Of a DNA stretch of 46,186 bases, positions 8,319 through 16,773 are shown in pieces. The notes below the pieces were generated by a model. It saw only the letters and a list, made by a program, of their open reading frames with translations, ran no database searches and was not told where the DNA came from. Every line of letters starts with the position of its first letter. Position 1 is the stretch's first letter. The stretch is taken from contig PLZV01000007.1 in NCBI GenBank assembly GCA_003152315.1, positions 1 to 46,186 on the forward strand. Reading direction: 5' to 3'. The DNA is from Verrucomicrobiota bacterium (GTDB taxonomy: Bacteria; Verrucomicrobiota; Verrucomicrobiia; Palsa-1439). Made by a program: the position numbers and the translations under genes.

Positions 8319-9716
8319 ATGTCCCCGTTCATCACCGAGGATTTTCTCCTCCAAAACGAACTGGCGCGTGAGCTGTACCACGAACACGCCGAGCACGAGC
8401 CCATCTTCGATTATCACTGCCATCTGCCACCCGACCAACTCGCGGAAAACAAGACGTTCCGCAACCTTTATGAAATCTGGTTGGCAGGCGATCACTATAA
8501 GTGGCGCGCCATGCGTTCCAACGGTGTCCCGGAGAAATACTGTACGGGCGATGCGAGCGATTGGGAGAAATTTCTCGCCTTTGCCCGCACCGTTCCCCAC
8601 ACCCTGCGCAATCCGCTGTACCATTGGACGCATATCGAGCTGAGACGGTTTTTCGGTATCCAGAAGTTGCTGAACGAAACCACCGCCAAAGAAATTTGGG
8701 AAGAAGCGAATGCGAAGCTGGCGACTTTACCGGTCCAACGCATTCTCGAATCGAACCGCGTTGCCGTGGTTTGCACAACGGACGACCCGACGGACTCGCT
8801 GGAGCAGCATCGCCGTATTCGAGAATCCGACAAGTTCTCCACTCGCATCTATCCGGCCTTTCGCCCCGACAAGGCCTTGGCGGTGGACCAGCCCGCACCC
8901 TGGAACGCATGGGTGGACAAGCTCGGGGAATGCCGTGACCTGTCCGTTTTCTTCGCGGCCCTGCAGAGGCGGCTCGATTTCTTTCACGAGAATGGCTGCC
9001 GCCTGTCCGACCACGGATTGAACCATGCCTACGCGGACGATTGCACGGAAGCCACCGCCGCAAAGATCTTCGCCAGCGCCCGCGCCGGCAAGCCCGTGAC
9101 GCCTGCCGAAGCCGATCAATTCCGTAGCGTCGTCATGTTGTGGCTGGGGGAGCAGTACCAAGCGCGCGGCTGGGTCATGCAGCTACATCTCGGGGCGTTG
9201 CGCAACAACAACACGCGCATGATGCGGACACTGGGTGCGGATACAGGCTTCGACTCAATTGGCGACTGGCCACAGGCCGCTTCCTTGGCCCGGTACCTCG
9301 ACAAGCTCGATCAAAACAACCGGCTGCCGAAGACGATCCTCTACAACCTGAACCCCGCCGATAATTACGCGTTTGCCACGATGCTTGGCAATTTCCAGGA
9401 CGGCAGCGTGCCCGGAAAACTGCAATTCGGCAGCAGTTGGTGGTTCCTCGACCAGAAGGAAGGAATCGAGTGGCAGCTCAATGCCCTGTCCAACCTCGGC
9501 CTGCTCAGCCGTTTCGTCGGCATGATCACCGACTCACGCTGTTTCCTGAGCTACAGCCGGCACGAGTATTTCCGTCGCGTCCTCTGCAATCTCATCGGCC
9601 GTGACGTGGCAAATGGCGAGCTCCCGCACGACAGCAAACTGCTCGGCGGGATCGTGCGCGACATCTGCTACCACAACGCCAGGAATTACTTCCCGCTGAC
9701 CCCCGGTAAGGTCTAA
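8319..9716 (+). CDS. uxaC: Glucuronate (uronate) isomerase UxaC
   Basis: The 465-residue protein is a full-length uronate isomerase of the amidohydrolase-like superfamily. The metal-binding DYHCHL motif sits near residue 28, followed by family segments FRNLYEIWLAGDHYKWRAMR, NPLYHWTHIELRRFFGI, QLHLGALRNNNTRM and the C-terminal GMITDSRCFLSYSRHEYFRR. It converts D-galacturonate to D-tagaturonate and D-glucuronate to D-fructuronate in the cytoplasm. It is the second gene of the uxaE-uxaC pair, starting four bases after the uxaE stop. No uxaA, uxaB, uxuA or uxuB gene is present in the window. Confidence 0.97.
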   Translation: MSPFITEDFLLQNELARELYHEHAEHEPIFDYHCHLPPDQLAENKTFRNLYEIWLAGDHYKWRAMRSNGVPEKYCTGDASDWEKFLAFARTVPHTLRNPLYHWTHIELRRFFGIQKLLNETTAKEIWEEANAKLATLPVQRILESNRVAVVCTTDDPTDSLEQHRRIRESDKFSTRIYPAFRPDKALAVDQPAPWNAWVDKLGECRDLSVFFAALQRRLDFFHENGCRLSDHGLNHAYADDCTEATAAKIFASARAGKPVTPAEADQFRSVVMLWLGEQYQARGWVMQLHLGALRNNNTRMMRTLGADTGFDSIGDWPQAASLARYLDKLDQNNRLPKTILYNLNPADNYAFATMLGNFQDGSVPGKLQFGSSWWFLDQKEGIEWQLNALSNLGLLSRFVGMITDSRCFLSYSRHEYFRRVLCNLIGRDVANGELPHDSKLLGGIVRDICYHNARNYFPLTPGKV

Positions 9717-9787
9717 CCGCCCCCATCTGGCTTGCGGGGATTGCGTTTGCAAACCATCGTACGGTTCGTTACGGTTGTCTCCACAGA

Positions 9788-10591
9788 ATGATTGGCACGA
9801 CTTTCGCCAACTACACCGTTCTTGAAAAGATCAACCGCGGTGGGATGGCAGACATTTATCTGGTCACTGACAAACTCGACCAGCGCCTGGTTTTACGGGT
9901 ACTGCTGCCGGAGTTTCGCTTCCACTGGGGCCGCAAACGCCAGTTCAAATGGGGCTGCAGGGTCATGCAACAGCTTGACCACCCTAACGTAGTCCATTAC
10001 TACGGGCACGGATGTTTCCACGGCCTGTGGTATGCGGTCATCGAATGCGTCGACGGCCCGAATCTCAAGGAAGCGATTCTGCGCAACGACGCGAATCTCC
10101 GCGCCAATCAACTCAAGATGCTCACCAGCATGGCGGCCGGGCTCGCCCATGTTCATGAACGCGGTTTTCTCCACCTCGATTTCAAACCCGAGAACATTCT
10201 CGTGCCAAAAACGTACGACGCGAAGCTCGTCGATTTCGATCTGGCGATTCCCCGGCCCTCAAGACCACGGAAGGCCTCCATTCTTTCCGGCACGCCGCTC
10301 TATCTTGCGCCCGAGCAACTAGCCCGCCAACCCGTCGATGAGCGCGCGGATATTTTCTCGTTCGGCGTCACCGCGTACGAAATGCTCACAGGCAAAAAGC
10401 CGATCGCCGGCAACACGCGTGACGAGATTCTGAAGAAGTACGTCGACTTCAACGCTCATTTGCGCCCGCCACGGACGCTGGTTCCCGACATCCCTCACGC
10501 CATCGAACGCGTGATCCTCAAATGTCTTGAAAAGGAGCCTGACCGCCGCTACCCTGCCATGAGTCTGGTGGTTCGCGACTTGCAGACATGA
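9788..10591 (+). CDS. Ser/Thr protein kinase-like protein, probable pseudokinase
   Basis: The 267-residue protein is a bare bacterial Hanks-type kinase domain with no transmembrane or sensor extension. The overall fold is clear (HPNVVHYYGHG, PENILV, GTPLYLAPEQLA, DIFSFGVTAYEMLTGKKP), but key positions are changed. The beta-3 lysine is Arg37 (LVLRVLLPE), the alpha-C glutamate position is Gly56, the HRD motif is HLD (129-131), and DFG is DFD (149-151). The glycine-rich loop is also reduced (NRGGMA). The HxD aspartate and PEN asparagine remain. Loss of both partners of the Lys-Glu bridge suggests weak or no phosphotransfer and a binding or scaffold role. Its TGA overlaps the ATG of the following L,D-transpeptidase gene, implying coupled expression and a link to cell-wall biology. 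Confidence 0.9.
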   Translation: MIGTTFANYTVLEKINRGGMADIYLVTDKLDQRLVLRVLLPEFRFHWGRKRQFKWGCRVMQQLDHPNVVHYYGHGCFHGLWYAVIECVDGPNLKEAILRNDANLRANQLKMLTSMAAGLAHVHERGFLHLDFKPENILVPKTYDAKLVDFDLAIPRPSRPRKASILSGTPLYLAPEQLARQPVDERADIFSFGVTAYEMLTGKKPIAGNTRDEILKKYVDFNAHLRPPRTLVPDIPHAIERVILKCLEKEPDRRYPAMSLVVRDLQT

Positions 10592-11451
10592 AACCTTGGC
10601 TCAGTCTGGTCGTTCTGACATCCTGGCTGGCGGGTTGTGACCGACTTCCGAGTTCGTCAACTTCCTCTTCCACAACCGCGCCCGAAAAACAGGCCACGAA
10701 CGCCGTGGTCGTGGCACCTACCATGGCCACGACCAGCCGACCACCGGCGCCCGCCGAATCCAATACCGAGCAATACCAACAGGCGCTCGCACTGGAAAAC
10801 GAAGGCAAACTGGCCGAAGCCCGTACGTTGTTGCAACCGCTGGGCGACGGCGGCGACGCTTCGGACAAAGTGCTGGATTTGCTCGGTGCGATCGACACGA
10901 AGATCCTCTTTACGGCCGCGTCGGCACCCGAGAAAACCGACTACACCATCGTGGCGGGTGATACTCTCGGCAAGCTGGCGCAGAAATTCGCCACAACGAT
11001 CGATTTAATTAAGAAATCCAACAACCTTACGCGCGACGTGATCCGGGTCGGCGACAGGTTGCGTATTTATCAGGGCCACTTTGCGGTCACCGTCAATAAA
11101 GCGACCAACGAGTTGCGACTGACCGACAATGGCAAATTCTTCAAGCGTTACCACGTCGGCACCGGCGAGTATAGCAAGACGCCTGTCGGGGATTTCAAAA
11201 TCATCACCCGCCTGGTGAACCCGCCTTGGTGGCGCGCCGATGGAAAAACCATTCCTTTCGGTGATCCCGAAAACATCCTCGGCACGCATTGGCTCGGGTT
11301 GAACGTCACCGGCTACGGCATCCACGGCACGTGGGACACCAATTCCATCGGCAAGCAGGCCACGGCGGGTTGCATTCGCCTGTTGAACGATGACATCGCC
11401 GAGTTGTACGTAATTTTGCCGGTCGGGAGTCCCGTCGGCATTCACGACTGA
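10588..11451 (+). CDS. LysM and YkuD-domain L,D-transpeptidase lipoprotein
   Basis: The 287-residue product has a lipoprotein signal peptide with lipobox LAGC (Cys17), a low-complexity Ser/Thr/Pro linker, a short helical segment (about 60-105), a LysM peptidoglycan-binding domain (about 118-161) and a YkuD catalytic domain (about 165-285). The catalytic region keeps IHGT (His246) and TAGCIR (Cys262, Arg264), the form of the HxxxSxGCxR motif. Such enzymes make 3-3 cross-links in peptidoglycan or attach proteins to it, on the outer side of the inner membrane. The ATG overlaps the stop codon of the kinase-like gene. It is followed 18 bases later by accA on the same strand. Confidence 0.93.
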   Translation: MKPWLSLVVLTSWLAGCDRLPSSSTSSSTTAPEKQATNAVVVAPTMATTSRPPAPAESNTEQYQQALALENEGKLAEARTLLQPLGDGGDASDKVLDLLGAIDTKILFTAASAPEKTDYTIVAGDTLGKLAQKFATTIDLIKKSNNLTRDVIRVGDRLRIYQGHFAVTVNKATNELRLTDNGKFFKRYHVGTGEYSKTPVGDFKIITRLVNPPWWRADGKTIPFGDPENILGTHWLGLNVTGYGIHGTWDTNSIGKQATAGCIRLLNDDIAELYVILPVGSPVGIHD

Positions 11452-11469
11452 TTTCAAGCGAGGCCACTC

Positions 11470-12495
11470 ATGAAAATTTACACGCTGGAATTCGAGAAGC
11501 CCATCACCGAACTGGAGCAAACGCTCGAGGCCCTCCGCAAGCAGGCAGACGAGCAAAAGATCGATCTCTCCGCCCAAATTCAGTCCATTGAGGAGAAGCT
11601 GGAGACTACGAAAAAGGAGATCTTTACCAGCCTCACCCCGTGGCAGCGCGTCCAACTCGCCCGCCATCCGAAGCGACCGTACATGTTGGATTATTTGCAG
11701 CGCATCGCCACGGAGTTTATCGAGTTGCATGGCGACCGCCGCTTCGCCGACGACCATGCGATCATCGGAGGCCTCGCCACGATCGGTGAGCGCCGCGTGA
11801 TGGCCATCGGCCAACAGAAAGGCCGCGACACCAAAGAGAATTTGATGCGCAATTTTGGCAGCCCGCACCCCGAGGGCTACCGCAAGGCGCTGCGCCTAAT
11901 GCAGCTCGCTGAAAAATTCGAGATCCCGGTGGTCTGTTTCATCGACACGCCGGGCGCCTACCCCGGCGTCGGCGCCGAGGAACGCCACATCGCCGAGGCA
12001 ATTGCCGTCAACCTGCGCGAAATGATGGTGCTCAAGACGCCGTCGATCGCCGTGATCATCGGCGAAGGTGGTTCGGGCGGCGCGCTCGGCATCGGCGTGT
12101 GCGATCGCGTACTCATTCTCGAAAACGCGTACTATTCCGTGATCTCGCCCGAGGGTTGCGCCGCGATCCTGTGGAAGGATCGGGCCAACGCCGCGCAAGC
12201 GGCCGCTGCGCTCAAGATCACCGCAAAGGATTTGCTCGAACTCGACGTTGTGGACGAGGTCATTCCCGAACCGCTCGGTGGCGCCCACAAGGATTATGAC
12301 GAAACTGCGACAACGCTCAAGAAAGCGATTCTCAAGAACCTCGATAAGCTCTGGGATGTAAAAATGTCGGATTTGCTGGAGGCTCGTTACAAGAAATATC
12401 GCAAGATGGGGGTCTTCACGCGCGCCGAACCAAAGAAGCGTGGACGCGTTCGGAAAGCGCCGGCACCAACTTCACCGGCGGCGAGTGCGACGTGA
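11470..12495 (+). CDS. accA: Acetyl-CoA carboxylase carboxyltransferase subunit alpha
   Basis: The 341-residue protein is a standard AccA: an N-terminal helical region (LEFEKPITELEQ), WQRVQLARHPKRPYMLDYL, the carboxyltransferase crotonase fold with GRDTKENLMRNFGSPHPEGY, CFIDTPGAYPGVGAEERH and the oxyanion-loop GEGGSGGALGIG, and SPEGCAAILWKD. With AccD it transfers the carboxyl group from biotin to acetyl-CoA, the first step of fatty acid synthesis. It is slightly longer than the E. coli protein because of a Lys/Arg/Ala/Pro-rich tail (about the last 25 residues). accD is not nearby. Confidence 0.98.
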   Translation: MKIYTLEFEKPITELEQTLEALRKQADEQKIDLSAQIQSIEEKLETTKKEIFTSLTPWQRVQLARHPKRPYMLDYLQRIATEFIELHGDRRFADDHAIIGGLATIGERRVMAIGQQKGRDTKENLMRNFGSPHPEGYRKALRLMQLAEKFEIPVVCFIDTPGAYPGVGAEERHIAEAIAVNLREMMVLKTPSIAVIIGEGGSGGALGIGVCDRVLILENAYYSVISPEGCAAILWKDRANAAQAAAALKITAKDLLELDVVDEVIPEPLGGAHKDYDETATTLKKAILKNLDKLWDVKMSDLLEARYKKYRKMGVFTRAEPKKRGRVRKAPAPTSPAASAT

Positions 12496-12624
12496 GGTGG
12501 CCTGCGTTTCCTTGGGGGCCAGCTGTTTTCTCCTTCCCAAATCAATTCGGTCTGTGCTAAAGCAGGGCCGGTCGGTGCGGGTGAGGTTCCAACAACTAGC
12601 GTTCACCAAACGACAGGGGAAAAA

Positions 12625-13278
12625 ATGAAACCATGGCTCTGTGCGGTAGGACTGGCATTATCTCTCGGTTGCGCAACGGCGGTCGTCCGTCCGTACGTCG
12701 GCGATCAACAGGCCTGGCCCACGGCCAGCGGCGGCATTGTCAATACCAAGTACGGCCTCCCCATTTTCACTTCTCTCCCGCCGGCCTCGTATGATGTGTT
12801 GGCGGAGTTGCGTATCAGCAGCCCGTTCTACGCGCAGCCTGAGGAGGGCCACATGTCCCGAGTCGTGAAGAAGGCGCAGGAAATCGGCGCGGACGCCATC
12901 ATATTCGTTCAGGGCAAGATTTTCTTCAGCACGAACTACGGTGCGCGTAACGGCGTCAGCCTGGACACTGGCGACCAGAAACAACCGACCTTGACCACCG
13001 TCAATACGTTCAACCCCGAGTCTTTCGCACCGGAAGTCACCATCCTTGCCATCCGCTGGACGAGCCAACCGCCGCCAGGATTGCCTTCCCATCAAGGCGC
13101 CACTGCCGTTGAATCAAAACCGGCAACGATTCCAGCGCCAGCCGAGGCTGCGCCGGAAACGCCGCCAGCCGCTCCGGAGAAGAAAGTCGAGGCGCCGAAA
13201 GCGGAAGAGTCCAATACAAACTCGGTGCCGATTCCCCCCACGACTAATTTCGAGCCGGGCAACTCGTCCAACCAGTAG
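12625..13278 (+). CDS. Putative lipoprotein with Pro/Ala-rich tail
   Basis: The 217-residue protein has a short signal peptide ending in the lipobox LSLGC, so it is probably lipid-anchored. The middle part (about 30-130) contains a compact domain (YDVLAELRIS, VVKKAQEIGADAIIFVQGKI) resembling small lipoproteins in which a Cys-anchored domain uses an ADA(I/V)I strand; I cannot name the family. The last 70 residues are rich in Pro, Ala, Glu and Lys and look disordered. AGGGGA lies five bases before the ATG, supporting this start. It converges on aspS with only 11 bases between stop codons. Function unknown. Confidence 0.8.
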   Translation: MKPWLCAVGLALSLGCATAVVRPYVGDQQAWPTASGGIVNTKYGLPIFTSLPPASYDVLAELRISSPFYAQPEEGHMSRVVKKAQEIGADAIIFVQGKIFFSTNYGARNGVSLDTGDQKQPTLTTVNTFNPESFAPEVTILAIRWTSQPPPGLPSHQGATAVESKPATIPAPAEAAPETPPAAPEKKVEAPKAEESNTNSVPIPPTTNFEPGNSSNQ

Positions 13279-13289
13279 GGCCACGAGCC

Positions 13290-15083
13290 TCAGCCAGCGT
13301 CTTCCACATCCAGCTTGATGTGCAGGTCGCGTAATTGCTTCGGCTCGACCTCGCTTGGCGAGTTCGTCATCAAATCCACCGCCTTCGCTGTCTTGGGGAA
13401 GGCGATCACGTCGCGGATGTTCGGCGTGCCGCACAGAATCGCGCACAAACGGTCAAAGCCCAGCGCGATACCGCCGTGGGGGGGGGCGCCGTACCGGAAC
13501 GCTTGCAACATGTACCCGAACCGCGATTGCGCGACCTCCGGCGGGATCTGCAGTACTTGCTCGAAGATTTTCTTCTGCAATTCCGGCTGATGAATACGAA
13601 TCGAGCCGCCACCAAGTTCCACTCCATTCAACACAATATCATAGTGCTGCCCACGGACCTTCGTCGGCTCCCTGTCGAGCAGCGGCACGTCCTCAACCAC
13701 GGGCGAGGTGAACGGATGATGGGTGGCCACGTGTCGTTTCGACTCCGGGTTGTACGTAATCAGCGGGAAATCGATCACCCAAAGGAAATTCCATTGGTCC
13801 TCGGGCACCTTGAGTTTGCCCTCCTTTTTGAGGATCTCGGCGATGATTAAGCGCAACCGCCCAAGCACTTCCCAAACTGTCTCGCGCTTGTCCGCCCCGA
13901 AGAGGATCAGGTCGCCCTCCTCGATCTTCAGTTTTTCAGTCAGCGCCTTCTTCTCCTCGTCGTTGAAGAATTTCACAATCGGCGATTTCCATTCGCCGCC
14001 TTCGACCTTGATGAAGGCGAGCCCTTTCGCCCCGAAACTCTTTGCGGTCTCCGTTAGCGTTTCGATTTGTCCCTGAGTCACGCTCGCGAGCCCCTTTGCA
14101 TTGATCGCTTTCACGACTCCGCCCGAATCCACCGCACCGCGAAACACCTTGAACTTGCTTTGCGCGAATTCCTTCGTGAAATCGACCAACTCCAACCCAA
14201 AACGCGTGTCCGGCTTGTCACTGCCGAACCGCTCCATCGCTTCCAGGAACTGCATCCGCGGGAACGGCGTCGGGATTTTCTCCCCGCGCGCCGCCAGCCA
14301 GACGGTGGCGAGCAACCCTTCCATCAGCGCATACATGTCTTCGCGGGTGATAAAGCTGAGTTCGACGTCGATCTGCGTAAATTCCGGTTGTCGGTCCGCG
14401 CGCAGGTCTTCGTCACGAAAACACTTCGCAATTTGGAAGTAGCGGTCCACCCCCGCCACCATCAGCATTTGCTTGAACTGTTGTGGTGACTGCGGCAGCG
14501 CATAGAACTTCCCGGGGTTCACGCGCGACGGTACCAGATACTCGCGGGCGCCTTCCGGCGTGCTCTTGAAGAGGATCGGCGTTTCCACTTCGAGGAAGCC
14601 GTTCGTGTCGAAATAATCACGCGCGGCCTTCGCGACGCGATGGCGCAGCTTCAAGTTTTTGGTCATGCTGGGCCGCCGCAGGTCAAGGTAGCGGTATTGC
14701 AGGCGCAACTCCTCGTTCGCCTGCGCGCTACCCGTCTCGTCGAGTTGAAAGGGCGGCGTCTCGCTCGGGTTGAGGATCTCCAGGTGATCCACCAGCAGCT
14801 CGACTTCGCCCGTCGGCAATTTCAGATTTTGCGTACCTTCCGGGCGTTTGCGCACGAACCCTTCCACGGCCACCACGAATTCGCTCCGCAGGCTCTGGGC
14901 GAGTTCCCAGGATGGCTTGTTATGTTGGGGATCGAAGACCACCTGGGTATTGCCCTCGCGGTCGCGCAGTTCGATAAACACAATTCCGCCCAAATCGCGC
15001 CGCGCGTGCACCCACCCCATGAGGATGGCCTTTTGTCCCACGTGTGCCGCGCGCAGTTCACCGCAATGCTGTGTCCGTTTCAT
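13290..15083 (-). CDS. aspS: Aspartyl-tRNA synthetase
   Basis: The 597-residue protein has the full bacterial-type AspRS layout. An N-terminal OB-fold anticodon-binding domain (MGWVHARRDLGGIVFIELRDR) is followed by the class II core split by the GAD insertion found in bacterial enzymes. Motif 2 is FRDEDLRADRQPEFTQIDVE and motif 3 is GGIALGFDRLCAILCG. It charges tRNA-Asp; whether it also acts on tRNA-Asn cannot be read by eye. It is followed upstream on the same strand by hisS, 33 bases away, so the two synthetases probably form an operon with hisS first. Confidence 0.98.
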   Translation of the reverse strand: MKRTQHCGELRAAHVGQKAILMGWVHARRDLGGIVFIELRDREGNTQVVFDPQHNKPSWELAQSLRSEFVVAVEGFVRKRPEGTQNLKLPTGEVELLVDHLEILNPSETPPFQLDETGSAQANEELRLQYRYLDLRRPSMTKNLKLRHRVAKAARDYFDTNGFLEVETPILFKSTPEGAREYLVPSRVNPGKFYALPQSPQQFKQMLMVAGVDRYFQIAKCFRDEDLRADRQPEFTQIDVELSFITREDMYALMEGLLATVWLAARGEKIPTPFPRMQFLEAMERFGSDKPDTRFGLELVDFTKEFAQSKFKVFRGAVDSGGVVKAINAKGLASVTQGQIETLTETAKSFGAKGLAFIKVEGGEWKSPIVKFFNDEEKKALTEKLKIEEGDLILFGADKRETVWEVLGRLRLIIAEILKKEGKLKVPEDQWNFLWVIDFPLITYNPESKRHVATHHPFTSPVVEDVPLLDREPTKVRGQHYDIVLNGVELGGGSIRIHQPELQKKIFEQVLQIPPEVAQSRFGYMLQAFRYGAPPHGGIALGFDRLCAILCGTPNIRDVIAFPKTAKAVDLMTNSPSEVEPKQLRDLHIKLDVEDAG

Positions 15084-15116
15084 AGAAAAATCCCCTCACC
15101 GCAAACCAACCGAAAA

Positions 15117-16355
15117 TCACAATGGCTTCTTGAGCCGGGCTGCCACATCCGCGACCCGTATCCGCTCTTCAGTCCCCGCCGCCAAATCTTTAAGCTTCAC
15201 TTCGCCCGTGCTCCATTCGTCGGGACCAATCGTCAACGCGAAGCGCGCTCCCGCGGCGACGGCCACTTGAAATTGTTTGCCTACTTTCGTCGGCGCGAGC
15301 GCGTAGTCTACCGCAATTCCCACATCACGCAACTGGTGAATGAGTTTGAGCGCCGCGGCACGGAGAGCTTCATCGGCAATCACAACATAGCAGTCCAGTT
15401 CACCGCCCGACTTTGGCAACAAACCCCGATCCTTCAGCAATTCACCCAACACAACGTCCCCCATCCCGAATCCCAGCGCGGGCAAACTCACGCCACTGAC
15501 CTGTTCCAGCAAATTGTCGTAACGACCGCCACCGGCAACGGCGCGGAGTTCTCCTTTGCAGTCGTGAATTTCCCAAACAATTCCCGTGTAGTACGCCAAC
15601 CCGCGGACGATCTTGAAATCGACTTTGCAGAACGCGGCCAGATCGCCGAGCTTCTGCAGTACCTGCTGCAACTCCGGCGCGTCCGGCGATATTTTCCCTG
15701 CCGCGATCCCCAGGACCTCTTCAACCTTATGAACTGGCAACCCCGCTGCCACCAGTTTCTCATGGGTCTTCTCCACTGGCTCACGCTCCAGCTTGTCGAT
15801 GGCCTGGAAGGCAGCGTACTGCTTGTCTTCGGCGATACCGGCGGCTGTCAGGTATCGTTGCCACACGCGGCGGTCGGAGACGCGGACGACGAAATCTTTT
15901 TCGGTCAGCCCGAAACTGCGGAGTGTGTCGATCGCCAGCGCGATGAGCTCGGCATCCGCGCTGACATCGGTCTCAGCGATGATATCGGCGTTGAATTGAA
16001 AATGTTCGCGCAACCGGCCCCGCTGCTGCTTCTCGTAACGGAACAGTTGCGGGATGGCGAACCATTTGATCGGCTTCTTGTAGTCGCGGTGATGCGCGCC
16101 GACCATTCGCGCCAGCGTGGGTGTCATCTCGGGCCGCAACGCCACCGCGCGGTCGCCTTTATCGACGAAGTTGAAGAGTTGCCCGACAATCTCGTCGCCC
16201 GATTTCTGCGTGTAGAGTTCAAGCGGTTCCAGCGGCGGGCCGTCGTACTCGCGAAAACCATAGCGCCGTGCCGCGTCGCGCCACTTGTCGAAGATGTAGC
16301 GACGGACGGCGAGTGCTTCCGGATAAAAGTCGCGAAAACCGGGCAACGGATTCAT
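15117..16355 (-). CDS. hisS: Histidyl-tRNA synthetase
   Basis: The 412-residue class II synthetase shows LPGFRDFYPEA at the N-terminus, RPEMTPTLARM, motif 2 FRYEKQQRGRLREHFQFN, the histidine-binding GLAYYTGIVWEIHD (HisA motif), motif 3 LGFGMGDVVLGELL and a C-terminal anticodon-binding domain (DCYVVIADEA to the end). It attaches histidine to tRNA-His in the cytoplasm. The gene lies between an HU/IHF-type gene upstream and aspS downstream on the same strand; a strong hairpin separates it from the HU/IHF gene. Confidence 0.97.
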   Translation of the reverse strand: MNPLPGFRDFYPEALAVRRYIFDKWRDAARRYGFREYDGPPLEPLELYTQKSGDEIVGQLFNFVDKGDRAVALRPEMTPTLARMVGAHHRDYKKPIKWFAIPQLFRYEKQQRGRLREHFQFNADIIAETDVSADAELIALAIDTLRSFGLTEKDFVVRVSDRRVWQRYLTAAGIAEDKQYAAFQAIDKLEREPVEKTHEKLVAAGLPVHKVEEVLGIAAGKISPDAPELQQVLQKLGDLAAFCKVDFKIVRGLAYYTGIVWEIHDCKGELRAVAGGGRYDNLLEQVSGVSLPALGFGMGDVVLGELLKDRGLLPKSGGELDCYVVIADEALRAAALKLIHQLRDVGIAVDYALAPTKVGKQFQVAVAAGARFALTIGPDEWSTGEVKLKDLAAGTEERIRVADVAARLKKPL

Positions 16356-16377
16356 TGGATTAGCTCAAAAGTCATCG

Positions 16378-16404
16378 GGCGCGAAGCCCACCGGGTTTCG
16401 CGCC
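16378..16404. promoter_or_regulatory. Strong hairpin between the HU/IHF gene and hisS
   Basis: GGCGCGAA at 16378-16385 pairs with TTCGCGCC at 16397-16404. The stem continues through a G-T pair and CCC/GGG, leaving a three-base loop (ACC), so twelve pairs in all. On the reverse strand it is followed by only a short T stretch (ACTTTTG), so it is a weak terminator or an RNA-processing/attenuation hairpin between the HU/IHF gene and hisS. Confidence 0.5.
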
Positions 16405-16452
16405 GTCGACATCGTCGGCTGGAAACCCTGGGGCCGCCAGCCTTGTAAAACC

Positions 16453-16773
16453 TCAGGCGTGCGGCGGGTTCTGGGGCGGGTTGTACTTCTCCGTGAGCCG
16501 CAGTACCTGTTCGCGCATTTCCTTGCCCGGTTTGAACTTCACGACCGCGCGGGCGGGAATCTGCACGTCCTTACCCGGATCGTTCGGGTTGCGGCCCACG
16601 CGCGGCTTGCGCAGCTTGACCTCGAAGACGCCGAAGTTGCGCAACTCGACGGTCTCGCCCTTGATAAGCGCCTCCGTGACGTAATCCAGGGTCTTTTGCA
16701 CGACCGTCAGCACGTCCTGCTGAATAAGGTTCGTGTCATTACTGATACGAATTACCAGGTCTCGCTTCGTCAT
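16453..16773 (-). CDS. HU/IHF-family DNA-binding protein
   Basis: The 106-residue product is a bacterial histone-like protein. MTKRDLVIRIS and the dimerising helices come first, then the conserved LRNFGVFEVKLRKPRVGRNP, with the DNA-intercalating proline region, and FKPGKEMRE. It bends or packs DNA as a dimer. The ATG at 16773 is chosen because GGAGAAGAG lies just upstream; a longer reading from 16821 would add a non-family N-terminus. The ATG overlaps the stop codon of the upstream membrane protein gene (TAATG), so the two are translationally coupled. HU and IHF subunits cannot be separated with certainty here. Confidence 0.95.
   Translation of the reverse strand: MTKRDLVIRISNDTNLIQQDVLTVVQKTLDYVTEALIKGETVELRNFGVFEVKLRKPRVGRNPNDPGKDVQIPARAVVKFKPGKEMREQVLRLTEKYNPPQNPPHA

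Noticed and set aside
11005-11868. A 287-codon reverse frame across the transpeptidase and accA
   Set aside because: It is antisense to two well-supported genes and has no family motif.
14640-16448. A 602-codon open frame on the forward strand
   Set aside because: It runs antisense to aspS and hisS, both of which have all family motifs. Its product has no recognisable features, and long antisense frames are common in GC-rich genes.
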